DNA of 64,000 nucleotides from Phorcus lineatus (Eukaryota > Mollusca > Gastropoda > Trochida > Trochidae), in the NCBI GenBank assembly GCA_921293015.1, contig OV121088.1, positions 30,541,645 to 30,605,644 of the forward strand, written 5' to 3'. The translations under genes were made by a program, and so were the position numbers. Shown piece after piece: positions 1 through 12,200 of the stretch (within the stretch, counting starts at the first letter, position 1; each line of letters begins with the position of its first letter). The notes beneath the pieces are model-generated. The model saw only the letters and a program-made list of their open reading frames with translations. It was not told the DNA's origin and did no database searches.

Positions 1-243
1 CTAGCTCATTATTTGTCCTCAGAGACAAAAGTCCAATTTCTGTTACTTGACATCAAGCAGACAGAGAACGAGGATCCAAAAGGCTCTTCTCAAAGACAAA
101 AATACATTTCATCTATTTCATTATATCTATTACATATATTATATGCTTTATAAAATGTTGTGACAACTGAGTGAGGAATTTTGATGGACAATTTTAGAAT
201 ATTGATTGAGGTGGGTATTAATTCATTAAGACTATTTATTTAC

Positions 244-3200
244 CTTTATTTGTTCCTGGGAGAAACATTCAACCCTGTATTGAGTTCCATACCACTTCTC
301 TATCTGGTCGGTGCTTCCTTCAAACTTCTTAGCCACAACCATCACACTGAAAAAGAAATCTCATAACTTGATTAAAAGTTTCTCTATAAGATCTCAAACA
401 TCTCAATTTTCTAAAAGTAAAAAGTTCTTGACAATGAAGGAATTGTTGTATCAGGGAGATCATTACATAAGCTTGAATAGGACAGCTAAATACCTTATTT
501 CTCAGGTCTACAAGGATAATAACATATAATATTATCAACATGGTTAGAATGTATGGAGAGATAATTGTCTTCAATCTCATTGCGAGCATCTACTGGAACT
601 AGCGAACTGTGGGTATTACTGCTCTGAAATTCAGTCTAGCATTGCACCCAAATATTCTGCGTGTAAAACAGTTCTTTACTACAGACAAAGTTGCCGATCC
701 CCTGGCGGGATTCAAATATGAACCTATTAATCTGAAGCCGAACACACTAACCACTGTGCTATCCAACCCCCTGAACAGAACCCCGCTAAAGGCAATTCTT
801 AAGCAATGTTTTCCTAACTTGAAGCAACAATTGATTGTTTCATTTGTCACCGTTTTTCTCTTTAAATAGATTTGCACTATTTTTTGTCAAATTTTCTGTC
901 AAATTTACAAATCTAAATCTACCAAAATATAACCATCAAAATTACTCAACTGTTGTGTTACATTTTGTACTGATAACATAAATGTGAATACAGAATCATC
1001 CCTTTAGATTTTGTTTCCACAAAAAAACTGACAGGACTCTCACATTACGTACACAGCCTGATCTTTAATGGCACTTTTAGAAGTTGGAATGATGAAAATT
1101 TTATGGGTATGAAAATTCTTTATTATGTATGGCTGACATTTTGACAAAGTTCCTAATCCTAGCTTCTTTAATAACATTAGAATCTATGTAGAAACAGCTT
1201 TACTGAATAAAGGTGTTGTTTACTCAAAAAATCGTCATATTTCTTCAAAGCCTAGAAAGCAAGAAACCTGAGTCAACCAAGAATAGAAAACTGTCTCACC
1301 TCATGTTACTAGGAGTTAACTTGTCTAAAAGCTTCTGGGTAACATCAGGTTTGAATTCTGTCATGAGGTAGGGCCCTGATAGAAGCTCTTCTACATTGTA
1401 TTTCTACAAAGAGAGCGTATGAAGAGAATAAAAGATAGCAATTCTAGGACAAAAAACAACAATGCTTGTTCTTAACTAAGGAAGATAATTTCTCTTATGA
1501 AGCCTTTATCTACAGACCTGTCATGGATATTAAGGAAAAACTTGTCAGGTGCGTATCCTCCAAATATTCCCGATGTAAAGGTTTTGTGATTCCTGAAAGT
1601 TGGCCACTGTGAATGCTCATCAATTGATTCATCACTGAGCCATATAAAACTGAGTTTCTATGAACTATATGACTATTCTGTGTAAGGTTTCTTAGTCACT
1701 GTGATTTCCCCTATCTTCAGTTCAGATATTAACATGAAAAATAGTTTTTGAATTAAAAAAATTGGAAAATTAGGTTAACTGGAATAAGGGGAATAAGGAG
1801 AGTGGAGGTAGTCATTAAACCTTGACATCTAAATGGACTATGTAACAGTTTTGTATAAACTAACTTTAACAAGTCTCAACTTTAATTTCACATATTCAAA
1901 TTCAACAACCCCTCCAATTCATTAAAGATCCATTTTCAACTTTGCATTCGTAATAACTCCGTTTTCATATATCGCACATCCGACTATACAGTTCTGTAGA
2001 AAAATCTTTCAACAATTTTTTGAGACCATAAAAAGAGTTTATAATCAACGAGAAAGTATTTGATTTTAATTTCAAAGTATACCACCCTCCAAAACTTGCC
2101 GTAGCCATAAACGAACCCACAATCTGTGACGTCACAGTTTTATGTGTAGGATTTACCATACTTCCTGTTTATCGCGATCTCATTGTTATGGCTTCCGATC
2201 ACGATGATGGATATTTATTTATTATTTATTCGAGCAGATAAACGTATATTCTATCGAACTGAATGCTGTTCCAATACATGAAAACGTGTCCTTACCTCTG
2301 AACTTTCTAAGAGTTTTCGACTCGGTCTCCGCGAACGTCTTGATTCGGCCATCTTTGTTTACATCCTTTGTTTACGTCCCACAATCCTTTGCGCAATCTT
2401 GCAAATAATACGCCCCTTCTATTTATAGTACCAAGTCGATTCGGGAATGCCCTTTCATTTAATTGTAATTATTTTAATGAATTTTGGTCCGATTGTCGTT
2501 TTGTTTGAATTAAACGTTTTCTAATTTTGCAATGAATAAGTTAAAATTACTTAGAAAATTATGCAAAGATGAAAATGGATCTTTAAAACTTTACAGAATT
2601 TTTTATCATAAGAAAATATACTGTACTTACATCATTGTCTCTGGCAAGACCAGTTACGTAACTTGTGGGGTGTTCTTTGTCCTTGAAATGGAACTTGATT
2701 GCCCTGAGTTTCTGATATAAAGTAATAAAGGATTCAATAAGAGCATCGACCAAGAAATTCTTATTGAAAACTGTACAGGTTGACTTAGGAGCAGTTGCAC
2801 GCCTTGCGTATGTTGTCAAACAAGTTAGACTAAGGAGCAGTTGCAAGCCTTGCATAAGTTGTCAAACAAGTTAGACTAAGGAACAGTTGCACGCCTTGCG
2901 TATGTTGTCAAACAAGTTAGACTTAGGAGCAGTTGCAAGCCTTGCATATGTTGTCAAACAAGTTAGACTAAGGAACAGTTGCACGCCTTGCGTATGTTGT
3001 CAAACAAGTTAGACTAAGGAGCAGTTGCAAGCCTTGCGTATGTTGTCAAACAAGTTAGACTTAGGAGCAGTTGCACGCCTTGCGTATGTTGTCAAACAAG
3101 TTAGACTAAGGAGCAGTTGCAAGCCTAGCATATGTTGTCAAACAAGTTAGACTAAGGAACAGTTGCAAGCCTTGCGTATGTTGTCAAACAAGTTAGACTA

Positions 3201-6200
3201 AGGAGCAGTTGCAAGCCTTGCGTATGTTGTCAAACAAGTTAGACTAAGGAGCAGTTGCAAGCCTTGCATATGTTGTCAAACAAGTTAGACTAAGGAACAG
3301 TTGCAAGCCTTGCATATGTTGTCAAACAAGTTAGACTTAGGACCAGTTGCAAGCCTTGCGTATGTTGTCAAACAAGTTAGACTTAGGAGCAGTTGCAAGC
3401 CTTGCATATGTTGTCAAACAAGTTAGACTAAGGAGCAGTTGCACGCCTTGCGTATGTTGTCAAACAAGTTAGACTAAGGAGCAGTTGCAAGCCTTGCGTA
3501 TGTTGTCAAACAAGTTAGACTTAGGAGCAGTTGCAAGCCTTGCATATGTTGTCAAACAAGTTAGACTTAGGACCAGTTGCAAGCCTTGCATATGTTGTCA
3601 AACAAGTTAGACTAAGGAGCAGTTGCAAGCCTTGCATATGTTGTCAAACAAGTTAGACTAGGGAGCAGTTGCAAGTCTTGCGTATGTTGTCAAACAAGTT
3701 AGACTAAGGAGCAGTTGCAAGCCTTGCGTATGTTGTCAAACAAGTTAGACTAAGGAACAGTTGCAAGCCTTGCATATGTTGTCAAACAAGTTAGACTTAG
3801 GAGCAGTTGCAAGCCTTGCGTATGTTGTCAAACAAGTTAGACTAAGGAGCAGTTGCAAGCCTTGCATATGTTGTCAAACAAGTTAGACTTAGGACCAGTT
3901 GCAAGCCTTGCGTATGTTGTCAAACAAGTTAGACTTAGGAGCAGTTGCAAGCCTTGCGTATGTTGTCAAACAAGTTAGACTAAGGAGCAGTTGCAAGCCT
4001 TGCGTATGTTGTCAAACAAGTTAGACTTAGGACCAGTTGCAAGCCTTGCGTATGTTGTCAAACAAGTTAGACTTAGGAGCAGTTGCAAGCCTTGCGTATG
4101 TTGTCAAACAAGTTAGACTAAGGAGCAGTTGCAAGCCTTGCGTATGTTGTCAAACAAGTTAGACTTAGGAGCAGTTGCAAGCCTTGCGTATGTTGTCAAA
4201 CAAGTTAGACTTAGGAGCAGTTGCAAGCCTTGCGTATGTTGTCAAACAAGTTAGACTAAGGAACAGTTGCAAGCCTTGCATATGTTGTCAAACAAGTTAG
4301 ACTTAGGAGCAGTTGCAAGCCTTGCGTATGTTGTCAAACAAGTTAGACTAAGGAACAGTTGCAAGCCTTGCGTATGTTGTCAAACAAGTTAGACTTAGGA
4401 GCAGTTGCAAGCCTAGCATATGTTGTCAAACAAGATAGACTTAGGAGCAGTTGCAAGCCTAGCATATGTTGTCAAACAAGATAGACTTAGGACCAGTTGC
4501 AAGCCTTGCGTATGTTGTCAAACAAGTTAGACTAAGGAGCAGTTGCAAGCCTTGCATATGTTGTCAAACAAGATAGACTAAGGAACAGTTGAAAGCCTTG
4601 CATATGTTGTCAAACATGTTAGACTTAGGACCAGTTGAAAGCCTTGCATATGTTGTCAAACATGTTAGACTTAGGAGCAGTTGCAAGCCTTGTGTAAGTT
4701 GTCAAACAAGTTAGACTTAGGAGCAGTTGCAAGCCTTGCGTATGTTGTCAAAGAAGTTGACATGACTTTGCACTGATTAGTATAAAAAAATATTGCTCCA
4801 CACAATGCATGAAATACAAAGTGCCGATGCGGCTCCATATCTAACCAGATATTGATTCATACTTTGTATTCTTCAAAAATCCATTGTTGAATGCCTTCTT
4901 TCTGCAACATGTTGATGTACTGGAACACCAGAGTGATGATGTCATTGGTGTGTTCTACGAGAGAAAAAGAACAAACTGGGTTTTATAACATGAGCAATAT
5001 CCTTATTGATTAGCAATAGCAACATCCTGAACTATTTGATTAATTTTAAAATTGCAAAGATTCTTGCCCTGATCCAAGCTACATACATCTTCCCACGGCA
5101 AGGTGAAAATGTATCGAGATAGACTCCATCCATTTTCTACCTTGCCCTCAACGGTTACAAAACCTGTGATACGAAGCAGCGACACCTAACGTCTTTACCG
5201 GGTTACCGCCCTTACTAGCTGCTAACCTGCAGCCAATGAAATCACCGTTTACATGTGAAACCTACGCCCAGCCTTGAGACCTTATGATAAAGAAAATCCA
5301 AGCGAAAATTTCATATTATATTTTAGTCAGATGGATTATTAGCAAGTATTCACTGACAGCACCAATTCAAGAATTAAAGTTTATCAATTAAATCACATCG
5401 GGCGTATTCCTCAAATAATTAATGTTTTTTTGCCCTTTTATAAATGATCCTTATTCAATGAATATGTTTTACGTCCTAATTAAGCAGTAGATTATTTACG
5501 AGAGTAAAATTGTAGTGCCCTGACGTAAAGACTGAGAGCTTGTCACAATGGATTTCATTAATAACTGAAATATTGTTCAAAGCATGTTAAACTCAAACTC
5601 ACTCACTCACTTGAAATGAAAAATATTCCCCGTTTTGAACGTTCAGCAGTCAATATATATATTTTTACTTTATTATATGCATTTTTGACAACGAATATAT
5701 TGCGATAATTTTGTTTGAAAACGGATACATTTCTATGAAAAACATTGAAAATCAAAATAATGAATCTTTAAAATTCCAATCGTACAATAATTTCGTATTG
5801 ACGTTACTTTTAACCTTTACAAACTCTCCAGTAAATATCGATCGACCTCAAACGTGATAAATCTACCCTGTATTCATCTAAATATATGCCTGAAATTACA
5901 TTTGAAATTATTTATTAAAATAGTTTTCTGTTCAATCGCGACAAGTCCCTACCGCTCTTTGCCGTTGACATTTGAAGTTCAATTTGATTGGCCTATCAGA
6001 AAGTTCTGCAGTGGGCTAAACTCTTAGCACAGAAAATGTGGGCCGTGATGTCAAGGGCGAAGCGGAAAGAGTTCGAAATCTTTTTGTTTCGGCCTTGACG
6101 TTGTGAAGATGAGCTACATATGGATATAACAATATTTTGCTTACTTTTTGAAATATTTAATTTTCAAATATACAATAAAAGTGACAAAAAGAGTCATTTT

Positions 6201-9200
6201 AATTCAATCATGATTACTGAATTTCATGAATGAAGATAATATGTCACCGCTCACCTAGTCCTTCTTCAGACAAATCCACTTTGACATAGAAGAACCCAAA
6301 ACCTCTTGCTCCGTTCTTTTGACCGGCAGTCAATGAGCTGCTCCAACCTAAATATTGAAATCACTTAAGCAACCGCGGAAAGAGTGATTTAAAAATCATA
6401 AATTTATACAACTGACCTTGGATATAAAGAACTAATTTTCTTTTTCTTTCATTTTTCTAAGTTCGTTTCAACTAATTACTTTCGCTTTAATTGTTATTCA
6501 CGCTTATCGTTACCATGTATTTTGCATACTCATACATTTGTACCTTACTATTTTACTACCTTTGCTAGAGAATGATACAAGAATATGCCAAAATTTTGCA
6601 TACAATGAATAAAGAACTTCTCAAATGCTTCTGAAACAAAATCTAAAAGAACTCATTTTGATAGTTTCCTTGTTTTTTTTACAAATGTTGAAGGTATCTT
6701 TGATATCAGTGATCAAATTGTTTTAGTGTTTTTATATCTTGAATGTTCTAGAGTGCTTGTTAAAATTTAGTTACTTCTATAACTAAGAGACCAAAGGACA
6801 TTATTGATAACATAAATGAAATCATCAAAGATCCTGTTTTATTCTAAAACAAGGTTTGAGGGTTGAAAGAAAATATCGACAAAATTATTTCTATTTAGGG
6901 ATATTCTAGATGTTTCAGAGACGAGGGGAAAATAGGGGTTTAGATAAACATCTCTGAAATTTCTTTATATGATGTGTTTCACATTGAATTCACTTGCTTC
7001 ATTTAACTGATTTAGCATCAACACCAACATATCATTATTGCATTAAATGACAACTGAGCATCCACAGAACATGACTTTCTGACTATGAAATCGAGGAAAA
7101 TCTAAAAACCTGTCTATACATTAAAAACAGGACATAGATTGTAACAGAAGTGGCCAGTCTGTTGGCCAGAAAGATGCTATTGATCATTCTCTCCTATACT
7201 AACATCAGTTTTAATACAAGCATTTTTTGGGCTTCAGGCAGGTTCACCTGGTGGTAAATTATGGCAACAAAAACTATCTGCAAAATTTCAGCGAATGGAA
7301 ACGACGCATGCATGGATAGTAAACTTCGCTCAATAACACAATTGTCTTCTGTAAAGAAGACTCAAAATGCAAAGTGCACATTTGAAAAAGTCTAGCTTTC
7401 CTGAAGCAAACAAAAATCACTGAGGCGTTTCGAATGATCACTTAAGAAAAACGGCCTCACTGATTGCACAACTAACGTACTTTGTAACCAGTGAGGCTTC
7501 TTCATTTATAGACTTAGAAACTCTCGTAGACAGTAAGACCTCATTCTCTGGGACTGGGTCTCAGAACCAATGAGAGATAAAATCTTCCTCAACAAGGCAA
7601 GTTTTGTACCTTCCAGTTTCAGCTGAGACAAGAGACTACCGGGACCCTCATGTCCTAGTAAGTGGCTTAAGTAGTTCACAGGCTGAAATGAAATGTGAAT
7701 AATTATATGGTATGACTTACATCTAAATTGATATAAATTTTTAAAACAGGAAATGCTTATATCTGATGTGCCAATGCAATTAACATTAATCTGAGACGCC
7801 AGTCTACAACTTACAACTGCTTAAAATATAGAATAAAAGGATAATGACACTGGTTAAAGAAGTAGGCTGTACTATATAATATTTTTGGACCTTGCAGCAC
7901 AGGGTCAACTTCCGTCACAAGGATTGACTCAACTACTGGCTAATTCAAACCTTTCGTCATTGCACTAAAATATATATGTTGAGAACAATACCATAGTCAT
8001 TGATAAGTAGCACACTCTAGGATGTTTTACTGGACTTTCAAGTTCAGCTACAACAGACTTAAGAGCTGGCACAGAAATGCAAAAAGGCTTAAATCAGACG
8101 GTGATTGAGACTCGATGAGGAAGTTAGAAATGGCTAAAAATTACAATAAGATTTCCCTCACAAACCTTTGAGTGGTAGTGTTCAGAGACATCGGGGATCG
8201 GCCAGGTGACTGTCAGCGAGCGGACATCCTTCACAGGCACTACACAGATCTGACGCTGTAAAAGAAAACAGTCCAAGAGCTTGTGCCAATACTGAGTATT
8301 TCAAAGGAGCAGGTGACATGAACTTGTCTAACTCTTGAAACATGTAACAAAATTGTGCTTTCCCTGCCCCTCCAACAGATAACGCGAAGTGTAGATGACA
8401 GATTTAGCCTCCTCGTCTTAATAACTTTCATCTGATGTTGGTCCTGTCACCATCCTTAAGCACAACCCCATGCTGCAAGCCCTAAAAGGCCTTTTTAAGG
8501 TCAGAAAATTTGTAAAATTGCTGATAGTTATCCAAAATATAAAAAATTAACACCTTGAACTAACCTGTAGCTGGTCTAGCTGATAGGGATGTTCCGGCCA
8601 CTCTGGTATTGACACACTCTTGTTCTCCACGCCACAAAACAGTGGCACCGTCAACTGGGTCAGCTCGTCCAAGGATTCTTGTAAACATTCATAGGAACAA
8701 TGTGGTATTGGCCAAGTTGTGTATAGTCTGTCATCAAAAGCATCTCATTTCAGTCACATCATTCCACTTATATGACTGTCTTTCAACCTACACAAGCATC
8801 ATTCCACTTAAATGAGTGTCATTCAACCTACACAAGCGTCATTCCACTTAAATGAGTGTCATTCAACCTACACAAGCGTCATTCCACTTAAATGAGCGTC
8901 ATTCAACCTACACAAGCATCATTCCACTTATATAACTGTCTTTCAACCTACACAAGCGTCATTCCACTTAAATGAGTGTCATTCAACCTACACAAGCGTC
9001 ATTCCACTTATATGACTGTCTTTCAACCTACACAAGCATCATTCCACTTATATGACTGTCTTTCAACCAACACAAGCGCCATTCCACTTATATGACTGTC
9101 TTTCAACCTACACAAGCGTCATTCCACTTATATGACTGTCTTTCAACCTACACAAGCATCATTCCACTTATATGAGTGTGATTTTCTCTATACATGCGTC

Positions 9201-12200
9201 ATTCCTCTTGTAAAGAGTCTCATATTTGAAATAAAATTACATCTCCACATGAATATGAATCTGTCATTCAGATTTGCATCAAACTGAATGACAAGGGAGC
9301 AGTCGTTATATAAAGATGTGATCTGTCATTGGTCAATTTAATCAACCCTCATTCACTTAAGGGAGACTAGTTACTTTTTGTGTTGTTGTCCAACGCCATT
9401 TGTATGGTAAATATATATGGAGAATGGGGGATCTTTTCGAAAATTTGATTGATGAATTGCAAATTAGAATCCCTCTTAGATAGCTAACTCCCACTTTTTT
9501 CCCATTTCTGGATATTGCCACTGAAAGTAATATTGCCATGCATATATTCTTGTTAAAACAAATATCTAGCTTGAACCACTGCTATAAATAACCCTCCTCT
9601 TACCTTTGCCAAGAACACAGAGCTGCATGATGTTAGCAGAGTAAAACTTAGAGTGAAACTTGAGCAGCTCCCCCCTCACATCTACGCCGCGCTCCTTGGG
9701 GGTCGTGTCCAGACACTCCTTGTTGCCTTGCGAGGAATAATGTACAAGAAAGCTTAAATGCTATATCCAATCGAATACTTAAAATCTTCAATCATATTTG
9801 TATTCTTTCCAATTTCTTCAAAGTGTATTGTTATATAGTGATGTATTCTAGAAAATTAACTTTGAATGACATGTTATTTTAAGTATATTTCCATCTGGCC
9901 GTATAGGCATGATAAGCTGAAAAGCTTGAAAAAAAATAGAGGATAGAAGAAAATGTTGTGAAATGTTTTGCCCCATTCTCTCCAAACAGAGGTAGCTCCG
10001 TCATAAATTCCTATACAACCTCTGTCTTAATACAAATTCTTGGGCACGAAATGTAGAAACCTGATTGGATGCCATCAAAGCTAGTTGTGCAATCATTGAA
10101 GCCGTTTCAAAAGTTATTATTCAAAACACCTAAATAACTTCCGCAAGCTTCCCAAAAGCTGAACTTTATACGAATGTGCACCTTGCACTGTGTCTTCTTT
10201 ACAGAACACAATCGCCACATTTAGCGACTGCATCATTGCATAGGCCTGTGGAACAACAAATAAGTTATTTATGCATTCAGTGTTTTAATTGGCTGAAATA
10301 TTACCAGGTAGTTTAAGTTGCAATATTGTCCCGCTAGGGAAAACTGCCGGAAGACCGAGAAACCTTCGTATTAAGACTGAATTTGTAGATACCTCTGTTG
10401 GGAGAGAATGGTTTTGCCCTAGTTAATGCTGAATAATTATTCATATACCAGTTCCAAACCTCCTGTAGGGATGAGAGGGATCAGACAACATTCGACCCAG
10501 CTGGTACAGTCTGCGCATGTCGTTCTTTATGTTCTTATCGTTCTCTGAGTTAACTGCGTTCACTTCTCGTTCTGTGGCAGACTCGGTGAAAAGTGGGCAG
10601 AGGAAGAACTGGGCAAACCTGGATATTTTGAAAGAATGTGAGAATCGTAAAATGCTCTCGTCTATTGTTTTAGATACAGATTTTTCATTTTCATCATTTC
10701 AAATACTATTCAAGATCAATACTGTTGAGTCATCAGAATTTGACCCTCCAATCATACATGAGCTCAACTTGCATTTATTCAAAGTACAAGATTTTGATGA
10801 AAAAAAGCTACTTTTCACAAGTAAATTGAAATATTAAAAGCAGGGAACTAGTGAAACTTCTAGCACATTTTTCAGCCCCAATGCAATTGCAAGAATACAA
10901 AATCATACCCTGAAAAGTGAAAAGCTACTGTATATATTTATGATAGTCAGTTGATATGCATCATTTCAGAAAGATTAAGTAGTGTTTGCTCTGATAGTGA
11001 TCAATTATCACTAAAGAATCAATGATTATGACACCTGAAAACCAATCCACCTGAGATGTATTAATCAACTCACCTGTCTAAAGCACCTGTCAGGTGTTCA
11101 GGTCCTACACTGAAGTGATAAGTCGTGTGTTCTGTTGATGTGCTAGCATTGCTGCCCCCTCCATGCTCATTCAGAAACTGTTATGAATATTGAAATATTA
11201 TTTCTTGAGAAATAAACCACTGATTCCTATATAATTTATTTCTTTGAAATCAGTTAAATAACCAATAAACAGTTGAGAGGTAAGCAAAAGGTGTTGTTCC
11301 CCCCTCCATGCCTATTCAGAAACTGTTATGATTATGGAAATATATGCTTGAGAAACAAATTACCAAATCCTTTATATTACTCTCAATGAGATCAGTTTCA
11401 TCACAATTAATCAGTTGTGAGGTAAGCAACAGACACCGGAACTTCATTCTAAATATTTATGCAAATACTTTTGATTATGGCTTAAGAAGATTTTTCTATT
11501 TACCTTGTTGTATTCATTTTCATTTTCATACTGTAATAAAGAAAAAATCGTGTTAGAACAATGATGACATTTTCCATGCAATTTACTGGAGGATATATTC
11601 TGAAACTTAACTTAATCTCAGTAATACCACGACAATTACTGGACATATTTATCAAAATATTTCAAGTATACAAGTTTTCATAAAGGAAGAGAGAATGTTA
11701 TCTTAATTTTAAAACAACAAAAAGAATTTAAACTATTTCACAAAACTTAACATCCGTTACAGTGTTGTTTCCTTGAGGCTGTCCTGCATTAATAACTCAG
11801 CTGTTCACCTAGGAGGAACACTGTGTTACACAAATTTGAAAGGAAATTATAAAATGTTTGACAAATTTTCAACCTTTTCTGTTCCAAGAAAGAGCATGTG
11901 TTCACAGAAGTGGGCCAGCCCAGGAAGTTCATCCGGGTCACTCATATTACCTGCAGTAATTAACAAAATAAAACTGTATAAAATATTTAAGATAATGAAG
12001 TGTAATAAGATATGAACAAGAGGCATCAGTGAAAGTGTTTATTATGAGAAATACCAAAAAGTTTCCTCCCTTTCTTCTGATCACGATTTCACAATGAAGT
12101 TCACCACAATGCATAGGGCTACTCCTTATTTGTCTTCTTGTATAATTTTTTATAATGGAATTTTTTTAGTGATTTAATTATTATTTCACAATGAAGTTCA

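Noticed and set aside
2784..4757. CRISPR-like array of regular repeats
   Set aside because: Units are contiguous with no unique spacers and the context is a eukaryotic intron; it is a minisatellite.
6046..6105. Short hairpin ATGTCAAGGGCGAA / TTCGGCCTTGACGT in an IDE intron
   Set aside because: Arms are only about 14 bp with mismatches and no other copy was found in the window.
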